Source: Corynebacterium accolens (lineage in GTDB: Bacteria > Actinomycetota > Actinomycetes > Mycobacteriales > Mycobacteriaceae). Taken from it: 64,000 nt of DNA. Shown here one piece after another: positions 44,184 to 53,842 of the stretch (positions are counted from its first letter, which is position 1; each line of letters opens with the position of its first letter). The stretch covers positions 992,001 to 1,056,000 of the forward strand of contig NZ_CP046605.1 of the NCBI RefSeq assembly GCF_023520795.1. The letters are read 5' to 3'. Both the position numbers and the translations under genes were made by a program. The notes under the pieces are model-generated. The model was not told the origin of the DNA. It was given only the letters and a program-made list of their open reading frames with translations, and searched no databases.

Positions 44184-45527
44184 ATGGATGCTTCAAACAG
44201 TGAGCTACAGCTACATTCGCGTACCGGCAAGGGCGAAGGCGAAACCGTTGGCATTGCGCTGCTTGGATTCGGCACCGTGGGCGCGGAAGTTTTCCGCCTC
44301 TTAGATGAAAATGCGGATGCCTTTGCTCATCGCATCGGTGGGCCAGCAGAGATCCGTGGCATCGCCATCCAGAATAAGAATAAGCTGCGCCCGGGCGTGC
44401 CCAGCGAATTGTTGACCGATGATGCTAAGGCCCTGATCTCCCGCGATGATATTGACTTGGTGGTGGAGGTCATCGGCGGGATCGATTTCCCGCGCGAGTT
44501 GGTGTTGACCGCGCTTAATTCCGGCAAGTCCGTGGTGACGGCGAATAAGGCGCTGGTTGCCGCGCACGCTGATGAATTGGCCGAGGCTGCGGAACGCTCC
44601 GGGGTTGACCTCTACTTTGAAGCGGCCGTGGCTGCCGCCATTCCGGTTGTGGGCATGCTGCGCCGCTCTTTGGCTGGCGACCAGATCGAGCGCATCTCCG
44701 GCATCGTCAATGGCACGACCAACTACATCCTGGACGCCATGGAATCCACCGGTGCTTCCTATGATGAGGCCTTAGCGGAAGCCACCCGCTTGGGCTACGC
44801 CGAGGCGGATCCCACCGCGGACGTAGAGGGCCACGATGCCGCATCGAAGGCCGCCATCATGGCCTCCATCGGCTTCCACACCCGCGTGAAGTTCGAGGAC
44901 GTGCACTGCGAGGGCATTACCGATATCACCGCAGACGATATCGCCGCGGCAAACGATGCCGGCTATTCCATCAAGCTGCTGGCCATTTGTGAGCGCCTGC
45001 GCCGCGAGGACGGATCCGAAGTGGTCAACGCGCGTGTGCACCCGACCTTGGTGGCCAAGGAGCACCCGCTGGCTACCGTCAGCGAGTCCTATAACGCCAT
45101 TTTCGTCGAGGCAGAGGCAGCCGGCTCGCTCATGTTTTACGGCAATGGTGCCGGCGGCAACCCTACCGCTTCGGCCGTGCTTGGCGATGTCGTCGGTGCC
45201 GCCCGCAATATCGTCCACGGCGGCCGCGCGCCTGGCGAGAATACCTACGCCAACCTGCCGATTGCGGACTTCGGCGAGGTCGATACCCGCTTCCACATTG
45301 ATATGGAGGTCCAAGACCGCGCCGGCGTTTTGGAAGCCATTTCCGCGCTTTTCGCACAGCATGGGGTATCCCTGCGCACCGTGCGCCAAGAAGACGGCGA
45401 GGACACCGCGCGCCTTATCGTGGTTACCCACGCAGCCAAGGAAGCAACTCTGGAAAACATCGTCTCCGCCTTGGGCGAGCTCGATGAGGTCAAAACCGTT
45501 CACTCGGTCATCCGCCTGGGCAGCTAA
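44184..45527 (+). CDS. hom: Homoserine dehydrogenase
   Basis: Reduces aspartate semialdehyde to homoserine with NAD(P)H, the branch point to threonine and methionine. The 447-residue protein has a Rossmann motif GFGTVG (about residues 28-33), substrate-binding segments [14 protein letters not shown] and [16 protein letters not shown], and a C-terminal ACT domain (from about 360) for threonine feedback. GGAGACGG lies 6-13 bases before the ATG. A TATAGT about 65 bases upstream may be the -10. The leader has a short CTGTA/TACAG hairpin. thrB follows after 23 bases. Confidence 0.95.
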   Translation: MDASNSELQLHSRTGKGEGETVGIALLGFGTVGAEVFRLLDENADAFAHRIGGPAEIRGIAIQNKNKLRPGVPSELLTDDAKALISRDDIDLVVEVIGGIDFPRELVLTALNSGKSVVTANKALVAAHADELAEAAERSGVDLYFEAAVAAAIPVVGMLRRSLAGDQIERISGIVNGTTNYILDAMESTGASYDEALAEATRLGYAEADPTADVEGHDAASKAAIMASIGFHTRVKFEDVHCEGITDITADDIAAANDAGYSIKLLAICERLRREDGSEVVNARVHPTLVAKEHPLATVSESYNAIFVEAEAAGSLMFYGNGAGGNPTASAVLGDVVGAARNIVHGGRAPGENTYANLPIADFGEVDTRFHIDMEVQDRAGVLEAISALFAQHGVSLRTVRQEDGEDTARLIVVTHAAKEATLENIVSALGELDEVKTVHSVIRLGS

Positions 45528-45537
45528 AACGGTTCGA

Positions 45538-45543
45538 TATATT
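45538..45543 (+). promoter_or_regulatory. Possible internal -10 (TATATT) for a leaderless thrB transcript
   Basis: TATATT lies 7 bases before the thrB ATG, and no Shine-Dalgarno exists in the 23-base gap. Besides co-transcription with hom, thrB may therefore be initiated separately. Confidence 0.4.
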
Positions 45544-45550
45544 AGTCACC

Positions 45551-46480
45551 ATGAGCATCGAAGTTGAAGTCGGCACCAAAGCGATAGTCACCGTCCCCGC
45601 CTCCACGGCGAATTTGGGGCCGGGATATGACACCCTGGGCATGTCACTGAGCATGTACGACACCGCCGAGGTGGAGGTCATTCCCTCCGGCCTCGAGGTG
45701 GAGATTTTTGGCGAGGGGGCAGATGACCTTCCGCGCGATGGATCGCACCTGATGGTCAAGGCCATCCGGTCCGCACTATCTGCTGCCGAAGCTACGGTGC
45801 CAGGGCTGCGCGTGGTCTCGCATAATACGATTCCCCAATCGCGCGGTCTGGGTTCTTCGGCGTCTACAGCGGTCGCCGGCGTTGCCGCGGGCAATGCCTT
45901 GGCGGGCAGCCCGCTGACCCAAGATCAGCTCGTGCAATTGTCCTCGGCGTTTGAGGGCCACCCGGATAATGCCGCGGCCTCGGTACTGGGCAGCGCCGTG
46001 GTCTCGTGGACGACGGTGCCCGTCGATGGCCGCTCCTTGCCGGAATACAAGGCCGCTACCATCAACGTGCATCCCGATATCCGGGCCACCGCGCTGGTGC
46101 CGGATTCCCATGCCTCCACCCAGGCGGTGCGCCGCGTCCTGCCCTCGCACGTGACGCATTCCGATGCCGCCTTTAACGTCTCCCGCACCGCAGTCCAGGT
46201 AGCCGCATTGCAGAACTACCCAGAGCTTTTGTGGGAAGGCACCCGCGACCGCTTGCACCAGCCGTATCGCGCCGACGTGCTTCCCGTGACCGCGGAGTGG
46301 GTGAACCGCCTGCGCAACCGCGGGTACGCCGCCTATCTTTCCGGGGCGGGGCCGACGGTGATGGTGCTGCACACGGAGGACATCGACGAGAGCATTCTTG
46401 ATGATGCCCGCGAGCAGGGCCTGCGCGTCTTCGATCTCAAGGTCGCGGGCCCGGTCCGCGTGGAAGTTACACAGGCTTAA
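45551..46480 (+). CDS. thrB: Homoserine kinase
   Basis: GHMP kinase that phosphorylates homoserine for threonine synthesis. The 309-residue sequence shows [15 protein letters not shown] at the N-terminus (substrate site), the ATP-binding glycine-rich loop [11 protein letters not shown] (about residues 95-105) and a C-terminal [10 protein letters not shown]. It lies 23 bases after hom, the usual corynebacterial pair. The 3' end overlaps the convergent regulator gene by 14 bases. Confidence 0.95.
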   Translation: MSIEVEVGTKAIVTVPASTANLGPGYDTLGMSLSMYDTAEVEVIPSGLEVEIFGEGADDLPRDGSHLMVKAIRSALSAAEATVPGLRVVSHNTIPQSRGLGSSASTAVAGVAAGNALAGSPLTQDQLVQLSSAFEGHPDNAAASVLGSAVVSWTTVPVDGRSLPEYKAATINVHPDIRATALVPDSHASTQAVRRVLPSHVTHSDAAFNVSRTAVQVAALQNYPELLWEGTRDRLHQPYRADVLPVTAEWVNRLRNRGYAAYLSGAGPTVMVLHTEDIDESILDDAREQGLRVFDLKVAGPVRVEVTQA

Positions 46481-47126
46481 TCTCGATTTGGCACACTTCG
46501 GGGCGCTGCATCGGCGTTAAGGCGATGTCCGTGTCCGTACCGCTGGCTTCTTGCAAAAAGCCAGCGTGTATGGCACAGACAAAGGGGCTCGGGGTGGTTC
46601 CGGAGGAGACGAACGGGCAGGCATTCAACTCGATTTCGGAAGGATCCGCGCCCTGCGAGGGATCAAAACCCATATCGCGCAGGGTGGCAAAAAGGGTATC
46701 GAGCGCGCCGCTCTGGATATCCGCGCCCGTGGCGCGCGCCCACTGCCGCCCCAATTCCCGTGCCTGTGGGGAAGAGAAATCATCGAGCTCTTCCTTGCCC
46801 GCGAGCATGGAGGTCAGCACGCTAATGAGGCTGACGTATTCCTCTGCGATGGCACGGTTATCCGGCACGCGGGCCTGGTACACTAGGGAAGGGCGCCCGC
46901 GCCCAGAGCTGTGTTCTGGAACGGCGGTAATGGCGCCGACCTGAATGAGCTCATCGATGTGCCCGCGCGCGGTATTGACGTGCATGCCTAAATCTTTTGC
47001 TACCTCTGCAGCGCGCGCTCCCCGTGGATAATGCTGCAGCTGCGTGAGTACCTCGCGTTGCTTAGGCGATAGCTTGAGCGCTTCCGGGAAAAGATCGGAG
47101 CTGGGGCGGGGGAGCGAATTGGGCAT
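46467..47126 (-). CDS. arnR: ArnR-like Fe-S winged-helix regulator of nitrate respiration
   Basis: A 219-residue regulator. Residues 22-85 form an ArsR/SufR-type winged helix ([20 protein letters not shown]...[10 protein letters not shown]). The C-terminal part carries Cys170, Cys184 and Cys212 with His188 nearby, suitable ligands for an Fe-S cluster. In C. glutamicum ArnR, encoded between thrB and the nar operon, represses narKGHJI and hmp and is released by NO. Position behind thrB and the Cys set support orthology, though nar lies 7 kb away here. The frame extends to 47222, but the ATG at 47126, 4 bases after modBC, is the likely start. Confidence 0.7.
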   Translation of the reverse strand: MPNSLPRPSSDLFPEALKLSPKQREVLTQLQHYPRGARAAEVAKDLGMHVNTARGHIDELIQVGAITAVPEHSSGRGRPSLVYQARVPDNRAIAEEYVSLISVLTSMLAGKEELDDFSSPQARELGRQWARATGADIQSGALDTLFATLRDMGFDPSQGADPSEIELNACPFVSSGTTPSPFVCAIHAGFLQEASGTDTDIALTPMQRPEVCQIEIKPV

Positions 47127-47130
47127 GCGA

Positions 47131-48987
47131 TTAACTTCGTATCTCTGAGTGCTGATGAGGGGCTTGATTAACAGAAATCTTATCTTTAGCCACGCTATAG
47201 GATACGGTATCGCCCGTATCAATACCTAAAGCCACCTGCCTGCTTACCGGCACGGTAATGGTGTGGCCGTCCATATTCAGGCTCAACCGGGCATCCGCCA
47301 TGCTGGCTGCTTCCACCGCGATGACCTTGGTGGACCAGTGATTAACCCCGGTAGCCTCGTCGGACGTCAGGTGCACGTCGCTTGGCTTAAACGTGACCGC
47401 TGCCTTATCGCCGGCGCGGAGTTCGGCGGGCCCGCCGGTGACGGTAGTGTTTCCACAGGTAACGACGGTTTCGGCAGCGGTGGCCTCTGAAACGGTGCCT
47501 TCCACGCGGTTGAGCCCTGCAATATTAGCCACAAAGCCGGTGGGTGGGACATCGAGGAGGTCTGCGGCAGGTCCGTGGGCGGTGACGCGGCCGGAATTCA
47601 TGACCACCATGTCATCGGCAAGCCCGGCAATATCCAACGCATTGTGGGTCACCAGCAAGGTGGTGCGGTCATGGCGGGTAGCGCGCAGGAAGCGGCGCCA
47701 CTTGCTGGCGGATTCCACGTCGATGGCCGCCAAGGGCTCATCCAAAATCAGGATGGTGGGCCGCGCGGCGAGCGCGCGGACGAGGGCCACTTGGGCGGCC
47801 TGGCCGCCGGAAAGGGCGGGCACGGGGACATCGTTAAGCTCACACAAGCCCGCCGCCTCCAGCAACTCCGTGGCGCGCTGCTTATCGCGGGTGACCATCG
47901 CAATGGCCTGGTTGGCGGTGGCCCGCGGCGGCAGGCCGGGGCGCTGGGTAAGCAGGACGATCTCATCTGGGTCGGCGGTAATCTCCGCGCCGGTCAGCCG
48001 CCCGGCGATGCGCCCCATGAGTGTGGTCTTGCCCGAGCCATTGGAACCGACGATGGCCGTGATCGCGCGCGGGGTAAATTCCGTGGTCTCTCCATCCGCC
48101 GTGACGTTTAGGGTGGGGGCCTTTTCTGGGGCCGTCAGGGCGCTGAGCTTCTCATAGTCCATGCTGTGTAGCTCGCGGGCCTGCGCTCGGTAGGAACGCT
48201 GGAGGAGAGAGGGAAGCCCGGCGAGGGCGAGGCAGAGGATAGCCATCGCAATGAGGATGGCGGAGAGCACATAGGCACCATCGGTATCGACCTCGCGCTC
48301 CAAGTAAATGCCGAGCGGCATCGTGCGGGTCACGCCCGGCTGGGAGCCCGCAAAGGTCAGCGTGGTACCGAACTCGCCAAGGGAGCGCGCAAACGCAAGG
48401 CCGGCGCCGGTGGCCAGGGCGGGGGCGATGGAGGGGATGGTGATTTTTCGCAGTACCTCCCAGCGGGAAAGTCCCACGCTGGCGGCAGAGGCCAAGATCT
48501 CTTGATCCAATTGGCGCAGGGCGGAATCGACCGCCACCACGACGAAGGGCAAGGCGACGAAGCACTGCGCGGCGATGACGCCGGGAAAAGCAAAAGCAAA
48601 ATGGAAGTCTATGGCGTCAAGAAACGGGGCCAAGTAGCCCCTGCGGCCAATGGCTGCGGTAAGCGCGAGGCCGCCCACCACGGGCGGCATGGCCAGGGGC
48701 AAATAAATGAACAGGCGGATAACGCCGCTGCCTCGGCCGAGCTGTTGGACCCAAAAGGCAAGACCGGTCCCCAGCACCATCGCCAGCAGCATTGATTGGA
48801 ATGCCGCGGTAAGGGACAGCTTGAGCATGTCCCAAATCTCCGGTTTGGCGAGGTATTCGCCGATGCGGTTCCACGGTACGCGCAGCCCCAGGGAGGCTAC
48901 GGGAACGAGGATGACAACGACCGCGATGAGGCCGATAAGGCCGATAACGAGGGGAGATTTAAGGCGTATGGGCTGGGGAGGGGTCAT
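47131..48987 (-). CDS. Molybdate ABC transporter, permease and ATPase fused (ModB-ModC)
   Basis: A 618-residue fusion. Residues 1-270 are a ModB permease with about six helices and the EAA-like loop SAASVGLSRWEVLRKITIP. Residues about 285-500 are the ModC ATPase: GSNGSGKTT (Walker A), ALSGGQAAQVALVRAL (signature), ILILDEPLAAID (Walker B), and a TH switch in LLVTHNALD. Residues 510-605 look like a TOBE/MOP oxyanion-sensing domain. Fusion of these two parts is uncommon, since most species encode them separately. It follows modA by 3 bases and precedes the ArnR-like gene by 4. Confidence 0.92.
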   Translation of the reverse strand: MTPPQPIRLKSPLVIGLIGLIAVVVILVPVASLGLRVPWNRIGEYLAKPEIWDMLKLSLTAAFQSMLLAMVLGTGLAFWVQQLGRGSGVIRLFIYLPLAMPPVVGGLALTAAIGRRGYLAPFLDAIDFHFAFAFPGVIAAQCFVALPFVVVAVDSALRQLDQEILASAASVGLSRWEVLRKITIPSIAPALATGAGLAFARSLGEFGTTLTFAGSQPGVTRTMPLGIYLEREVDTDGAYVLSAILIAMAILCLALAGLPSLLQRSYRAQARELHSMDYEKLSALTAPEKAPTLNVTADGETTEFTPRAITAIVGSNGSGKTTLMGRIAGRLTGAEITADPDEIVLLTQRPGLPPRATANQAIAMVTRDKQRATELLEAAGLCELNDVPVPALSGGQAAQVALVRALAARPTILILDEPLAAIDVESASKWRRFLRATRHDRTTLLVTHNALDIAGLADDMVVMNSGRVTAHGPAADLLDVPPTGFVANIAGLNRVEGTVSEATAAETVVTCGNTTVTGGPAELRAGDKAAVTFKPSDVHLTSDEATGVNHWSTKVIAVEAASMADARLSLNMDGHTITVPVSRQVALGIDTGDTVSYSVAKDKISVNQAPHQHSEIRS

Positions 48988-48990
48988 TTA

Positions 48991-49752
48991 TTAATCTGCT
49001 GGGTTAAAGCCGTACTCTTCCCAGGTCTTATCAAAGTCATCGGCCAACAGGTCGAGGACTTTTTGCGCCTCTTCTGGGTGCTCAGCCTCGGCGGAAACGG
49101 CGCCCAGGATCTGGTTGGCGAACTTATCAGCATCCGGAATCTCGATGACCTCTACGTCATCGCCAGCGGCTGCAGCGTCGGTGGAGTAGACCCAGCCGGC
49201 ATTGGCCTCACCGGAGACAACCTTGCCCAAAACGTCAGCGACCTGCTGCTCCTGGGAGGCAGGCTTTACGTCCAGGTTGTTTTCTTCGATGATCTGGGAA
49301 GAGATATCGCCACATGGAACCTGTGGGTCACAGATGACGAAGCGGTCTTCGTTCTGCAGATCCTCGATGGAGTGGATATTGCCCGGGTTGCCCTTCGGTA
49401 CAACCATCACCATGACGTTGGTGGCAAGCACCTTCGGGTCCTTGACGGTTCCGTCATTGATTGCCTTGTCCATGGTCTTCTTGGACGCGGTGAGCAGCAG
49501 GTCTGCAGGAGCGCCCTCGCTCAGCTTATTGACCAAGTCGGAAGAGCCGCCATTTTGGAACTCGAGGTCAACCGGGGTGTCGAACTCGGAAGCGCGCTTT
49601 TCCAGCTCATCGTTGATGACGCGGGTGGACGATGCAGCCAGCAAGTTCAAGCTGGTCTGCTCTGCATCGGAGGTGGTGGAGGTATCGGGAGAGCAGGCGG
49701 AGAGCGCCAGGCCGGTCGCAGCCACGGCGGCTGCGGCAAATTTCTTATTCAT
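48991..49752 (-). CDS. modA: Molybdate-binding lipoprotein (ModA)
   Basis: Periplasmic-type solute-binding protein, anchored to the membrane by a lipobox (LALSAC, Cys20). The 253-residue sequence has ModA features: LLAASSTRVINDEL at the start of lobe 1, FQNGGSSDLVNKLSEGAPADLLLTA, and VSGEANAGWVYSTDAAAAG for oxyanion binding. CGGAG lies 8 bases before the ATG. Direct repeats TATGTA are in the upstream gap. It supplies molybdate for the NarG cofactor. Confidence 0.93.
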   Translation of the reverse strand: MNKKFAAAAVAATGLALSACSPDTSTTSDAEQTSLNLLAASSTRVINDELEKRASEFDTPVDLEFQNGGSSDLVNKLSEGAPADLLLTASKKTMDKAINDGTVKDPKVLATNVMVMVVPKGNPGNIHSIEDLQNEDRFVICDPQVPCGDISSQIIEENNLDVKPASQEQQVADVLGKVVSGEANAGWVYSTDAAAAGDDVEVIEIPDADKFANQILGAVSAEAEHPEEAQKVLDLLADDFDKTWEEYGFNPAD

Positions 49753-49768
49753 AGTGAATGCTCCGTGT

Positions 49769-49786
49769 TATGTAGACAACTATGTA
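49769..49786. promoter_or_regulatory. Direct repeats TATGTA upstream of modA
   Basis: TATGTA at 49769-49774 and 49781-49786 are 12 bases apart, 16-34 bases upstream of modA. The spacing of about one helical turn could fit a dimeric regulator. A typical ModE box is not recognised. Confidence 0.3.
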
Positions 49787-49836
49787 CGAGAGATAGAGTT
49801 ATCACCACTTAGCCTATCGATTAGCACGGGAATACA

Positions 49837-50109
49837 CTACGAAATTCGCGTGAACTTGATGTGATAGTCGTTTTCTTCTTCCTTGAGGTAAGACAGCTCA
49901 AATTCCTCCGCGCGCTCTTCCACTTCCTTGAGTAGAGGGAGTGGGTTGTGCGGGGCAATGAGGATCATGGCTTGGCCCACGTTCAGCGTGCCCAAAGCGC
50001 CGTGGATGGCGCCGTGGCGCACGGCGTGGGGGATTTCCGTGGCGTTGAGGGTGGGAATGGAGTGTTGCTGGGAGGAATCGGTGATGGGAAGTTCCATGGG
50101 GAGAGTCAT
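49837..50109 (-). CDS. DUF2249 domain protein (TusA-like fold), 90 aa
   Basis: A small cytosolic protein whose core (ATEIPHAVRHGAIHGALGTLN...MILIAPHNPLPLLKEVEERAEE) matches DUF2249, a TusA-like alpha/beta family. Such genes often neighbour denitrification or nitrosative stress genes, but their role is not settled. No Cys is present. Start: the ATG at 50109 has GAAAGG directly against it, and the ATG at 50097 is a possible alternative. It is divergent from the 50168 gene across 58 bases and so may share regulation with the nirK operon. Confidence 0.75.
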   Translation of the reverse strand: MTLPMELPITDSSQQHSIPTLNATEIPHAVRHGAIHGALGTLNVGQAMILIAPHNPLPLLKEVEERAEEFELSYLKEEENDYHIKFTRIS

Positions 50110-50167
50110 CCTTTCGGAGGTGGGGTGAGAGTTTTACCTTGCCACCAATATTAGTACGATTAAAGCC

Positions 50168-51244
50168 GTGATAAATAATAGGCTCGCGCACCGCTTCTTC
50201 TTCCTTGCTTGCGCCGGGCTGTCCTTGCTGCTTGGGCTCGCCGCCGGGGCATCCCTGCTCGGCGTGGGATTCTCACCGGCAGCTTCTCTGGCTGCGGATC
50301 ATGGCCCCTTGATGGTCTTCGGCTTTGTCGGCGGCGCCATCGGGTTGGAGCGCGCCGTCGCCGTGCGCACGCGGTGGGCATGGATAGGCCCCATCTTCCA
50401 CGTCGCCGGCTTCGTGGGCATCGTGGCGGGCCTGCCGCGGCAGGTTCCGGCTTTGTGTTTTGCCGCAGGCTTCATAGTGCTGGGGTTTATCTATGCCACC
50501 ATCCACCGGCGCCAGCCCGCCTTGTCCATCATCGTGCAGGCCACCGGCGTCATCGGCGGGGTAGCGGCGGCCCTGCTGTGGGCCATGGAGCCGGCCTTTT
50601 CTACTGCGATGCCGCTGTGCGTGCTCTACGTGGTAGCGACGATCATCGGCGAGCGCATGGAGCTAGCCCGCATCACCATGGCCGGCACCCAGGCAGAAAA
50701 GCGCATTACCCTGTGGGTTTTGGGGCTGGCGGCGCTCAGCGTGGTCTATATGCTCTCCCCGGCAGTGGGCTATCGCGCCATGGGCGCGGCGCTTATCGGC
50801 GTTGCGGTTTCTACCGTGCGCGTGGATGTGGCGAAGAACCTGGTGCGCTCGCGCGGGCTGCCGCGCTATTCCGCCGCCTGCATGCTCGCCGGGTATTTCT
50901 GGCTGGCCCTCGGCGGATATTTCTGGCTGCTCTACGGGGAAAGCTCCGGCTTTGCCTACGACGCCTCCGTGCACGCCATCTTCTTGGGCTTTGTCATGTC
51001 CATGATTTTTGCCCATGCCCCCATCATCATTACCTCCGTCATCCGCCGCCACTTGCCCTACCATCCGGTGCTGTTCCTCCCCGTAGCGGTCCTGCACGGC
51101 GGGCTGGCGCTGCGCATTCTTGCCGATGTCTCCCGCCACACCCTTGCCTACCAGGTAGGCGGTCTGACCACCATTGCCGCCGTCTTGGTTTTCCTCGCTT
51201 GCGGCGTAACTTTGACGGTCAAGGAGGCCCACCGTGCACATTAA
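50168..51244 (+). CDS. Polytopic membrane protein of the nirK operon (first), 358 aa, NnrS-like topology
   Basis: About ten to eleven hydrophobic helices with conserved-looking histidines in membrane segments: DHGPLMVFGFVGG with ERAVAV behind it, IFHVAGFVG, and VHAIFLGFVMSMIFAHAPII. The His in helices and the neighbour nirK suggest a heme- or copper-binding membrane protein, as in NnrS. Function in handling NO or copper is inference. The start is GTG at 50168, 7 bases behind TACGAT, with no ribosome binding site (possibly leaderless). The second membrane gene overlaps its end by 11 bases. Confidence 0.75.
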   Translation: MINNRLAHRFFFLACAGLSLLLGLAAGASLLGVGFSPAASLAADHGPLMVFGFVGGAIGLERAVAVRTRWAWIGPIFHVAGFVGIVAGLPRQVPALCFAAGFIVLGFIYATIHRRQPALSIIVQATGVIGGVAAALLWAMEPAFSTAMPLCVLYVVATIIGERMELARITMAGTQAEKRITLWVLGLAALSVVYMLSPAVGYRAMGAALIGVAVSTVRVDVAKNLVRSRGLPRYSAACMLAGYFWLALGGYFWLLYGESSGFAYDASVHAIFLGFVMSMIFAHAPIIITSVIRRHLPYHPVLFLPVAVLHGGLALRILADVSRHTLAYQVGGLTTIAAVLVFLACGVTLTVKEAHRAH

Positions 51245-52433
51245 TGACATCTCCCTGGCCGCCCGCAGCCGCTGGCACATCGTGACCGCAGCCCTTATCG
51301 GCGCGTGGGTGCTCATCGGCATCGGCATCAACGTGGCGGGTCACCTGGGCGCGCCGGTGGTGTGGTGGGATCTCATCCACCCGCTGACCATCGGCGCGCT
51401 GACTACCGCCATCGTCGTATTTTCCACCCATTTCACCGAGGCGCTTACCCGCACCGCCAATAACGGTTACCGCGGCGTGGGCGCGCGCGTGGCGCTCATC
51501 CAGGTGGGCCTTATCCTGCTCATTATCGATCGCGCGGGGTATGACTGGGGCCTGCTTGCCGATGCCGCCTCCCTCCTCATCATCGCCGCCCTTGCCTGGC
51601 AGCTCGCCTTCACTTACACGCGTTTGCGCGGATCGCTTTCCGGGTCCTTCGCGGTCACGGTGCCGTTTTACGCGGCCGCGTCCATCTTCATGATCGCCTC
51701 CGTGGTGCTCGTGATCTTAAGCGGCAATGGCGTGGGCAACTATTCCTTTTTGGTGGCCGCCCATTCGCGCGGCATGGTGTGGGGATTTGCATGGCTGACC
51801 ATCGTGGGCACCATCGTGACGCTGCTTCCCACCTTGTCCAGCACCGCGATTTCGCCCACCGCGCGCACCAGGTGCACGCGCGGGCTCATCGTCCACTGCG
51901 CCGGGCTGGCACTGACCATGGTCTGCGGCGCGGTGGGGTGGACGCGCGCGGCGGGCATCGCCCAGCTGCTCGTCGTGCTCGCCGCCATCATGATCATCCA
52001 ACCGGTACTGGCCACCGTGCTGGGGCGCAACCCCCGGCTGACCACTGCATCGGTTTCCGTCATCGCGGGGCTGCTATGGATGGTGGCCCTGTGTGCCGGG
52101 GATGCCGTGGCCGCAGCGCTTGGTGCCTATCCGCGCGTCATCACGCTATTTTTGGTCCCGGCCTTCATCGGTGGTGGAGTCTTGCAAATGGTCACGGGCG
52201 TATTGCACCACCTCTTGCCCACGCTGGTGGGAGGGGGACCTGCCAAGGTGCACCACGGCCGGGCTACCGCGGACCGCGCGGGTTTTGCCCGACTCGTCCT
52301 CATCAACCTCGGCGCCTTGCTGAGCCTTGTCAATGCCCTGGCTGCCGGGCTTATCCTCATGGGGATAGGCTTAGCATTAAACGTGCTTGCCGTGGGCCGC
52401 GCCGTTTACCAACAACAGAATCTGGAGAATTAA
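51234..52433 (+). CDS. Polytopic membrane protein of the nirK operon (second), 399 aa
   Basis: About twelve helices. His-containing segments are HPLTIGALTTAIVVFSTHFTEAL, AHSRGMVWGFAW and VTGVLHHLLPTLVGGG, followed by a loop VHHGRAT. Paired His in the membrane resemble heme or copper sites of heme-copper oxidase or NnrS-like proteins, but no full oxidase motif is seen. The GTG at 51234 has AAGGAGG 7 bases upstream. nirK begins on the base after the stop, so the product very probably works with nitrite reductase, for example in electron delivery or NO handling. Confidence 0.75.
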   Translation: MHINDISLAARSRWHIVTAALIGAWVLIGIGINVAGHLGAPVVWWDLIHPLTIGALTTAIVVFSTHFTEALTRTANNGYRGVGARVALIQVGLILLIIDRAGYDWGLLADAASLLIIAALAWQLAFTYTRLRGSLSGSFAVTVPFYAAASIFMIASVVLVILSGNGVGNYSFLVAAHSRGMVWGFAWLTIVGTIVTLLPTLSSTAISPTARTRCTRGLIVHCAGLALTMVCGAVGWTRAAGIAQLLVVLAAIMIIQPVLATVLGRNPRLTTASVSVIAGLLWMVALCAGDAVAAALGAYPRVITLFLVPAFIGGGVLQMVTGVLHHLLPTLVGGGPAKVHHGRATADRAGFARLVLINLGALLSLVNALAAGLILMGIGLALNVLAVGRAVYQQQNLEN

Positions 52434-53819
52434 ATGCTTAGTGTTTCTTCCCCACAGCCACAGGATAAGCCGCCGGAGTCCGGTAACTCCCAGTGGGCCT
52501 CGTGGTTGCTCATCGGCATCGCGCTTGCCGCGGTTATCGCACTGGCCCTAGTCAATACCACCTCTAAGGACTCCCAGCCGTCGAGCTCTGTGGCCGAAGG
52601 CGAAACCCACACCATTGACGTGGAAGTCGATGGCATGGCCTTCGTCCCCAACCACGTTGACGTGGATCCCGGCACCCACTTGGTGGTTAACTTCACCAAT
52701 ACCGGCGACCAAGTCCACGATCTCAAGATTGGCGATGCCGAAACCGGCCGCGTCGATCCCGGCGATACCGTGCAGCTTGATGCCGGCGTCATCGACTCGA
52801 GCATCGAAGGCTACTGCACCATCGCCGGCCACCGCCTGCAGGGCATGACCTTTGACGTCAACGTGGGCGATTCCACGTCAAGTACCGGCGGGCACGATCA
52901 TCACCATCACGCCGTGGCCGGGGCGTCCAACCCGCACGTTGATGTTCCCAGCGCCGCCGAACTCGGTGCCTCCCGCGAAGGTTTTAAAGCCCATGACGCC
53001 TCCCTCGCGCCAGCGGCCAATACCACCACGCATGAAGAAACCTGGTCTATGACCGAGGAAATCGTTGAGGTAGCCCCCGGTGTCAAGCAGATGCAATGGC
53101 TCTTTAACGGCCAAGCGCCCGGGCCGACGCTGCGCGGCAAGGTGGGCGATAAGTTCAAGATCACCATCAAGAACGAGGGCAGCATGGCCCATTCCATCGA
53201 CTTCCACGCCGGTGAGGTCAGCCCCGATGAAAACATGAAGTCCATCCAGCCCGGGGAAGAACTGACCTACGAGTTCACCGCAAATCGCGCCGGAATCTGG
53301 ATGTACCACTGCTCAACTGCCCCGATGTCCCTGCACATCGCCAACGGCATGGCCGGCAACGTCATTATCGATCCACCAGATCTTAAGGACGTGGATGCTG
53401 AGTACAACTTCATCGCCAACGATGTCTTCCTCGGCGAGGAAAAGACCGGCGCCGATGCCCAGCGCGTAGCCGATGGCGAGTTCGACCTCATGGCCTTTAA
53501 TTACTACCCCAGCCAGTACGACGTCGATCCCATCAAGGCCAAGGTAGGCGATACCGTTCGCCTGTGGATCCTGAACGTGGGCCCCGATCAGCCGCTTAGC
53601 TTCCACGTGGTGGGCGAGCAATTCGATACTGCCTATAAGGAAGGCGCCTACCTCATCAAGGACGAGGATAAGACCGGCTCGCAGGCCTTCGACCTACTTC
53701 CCGCGCAAGGCGGGTTTGTGGAAATGACCTTCAACGAGCCCGGAACCTATTCCTTTGTCAACCACATCATGACCAACGCGGAAAAGGGACAGCACGGCAA
53801 GTTCGTCGTCACCGAATAA
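52434..53819 (+). CDS. nirK: Copper nitrite reductase with an extra N-terminal cupredoxin domain
   Basis: Reduces nitrite to nitric oxide outside the cell. A 461-residue protein with an N-terminal helix anchor (about 20-40). An extra cupredoxin follows with a type 1 copper set His95, Cys128, His133, Met138 (GYCTIAGHRLQGM). The NirK core has type 1 ligands His253, Cys293, His301, Met306; type 2 ligands His258, His292 and His444; and catalytic Asp256 and His391. All are intact. The fused cupredoxin could pass electrons to the core. GGAG lies 7 bases before the ATG. No nitric oxide reductase gene is in the window. Confidence 0.92.
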   Translation: MLSVSSPQPQDKPPESGNSQWASWLLIGIALAAVIALALVNTTSKDSQPSSSVAEGETHTIDVEVDGMAFVPNHVDVDPGTHLVVNFTNTGDQVHDLKIGDAETGRVDPGDTVQLDAGVIDSSIEGYCTIAGHRLQGMTFDVNVGDSTSSTGGHDHHHHAVAGASNPHVDVPSAAELGASREGFKAHDASLAPAANTTTHEETWSMTEEIVEVAPGVKQMQWLFNGQAPGPTLRGKVGDKFKITIKNEGSMAHSIDFHAGEVSPDENMKSIQPGEELTYEFTANRAGIWMYHCSTAPMSLHIANGMAGNVIIDPPDLKDVDAEYNFIANDVFLGEEKTGADAQRVADGEFDLMAFNYYPSQYDVDPIKAKVGDTVRLWILNVGPDQPLSFHVVGEQFDTAYKEGAYLIKDEDKTGSQAFDLLPAQGGFVEMTFNEPGTYSFVNHIMTNAEKGQHGKFVVTE

Positions 53820-53842
53820 AGCGTTCTTAACTTCCCGTCCCC

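Noticed and set aside
50209-51285. Second 358-codon frame in the first nirK-operon membrane gene
   Set aside because: Arg/His/Ala-rich product of the wrong frame; the other frame gives clean membrane helices and proper junctions.
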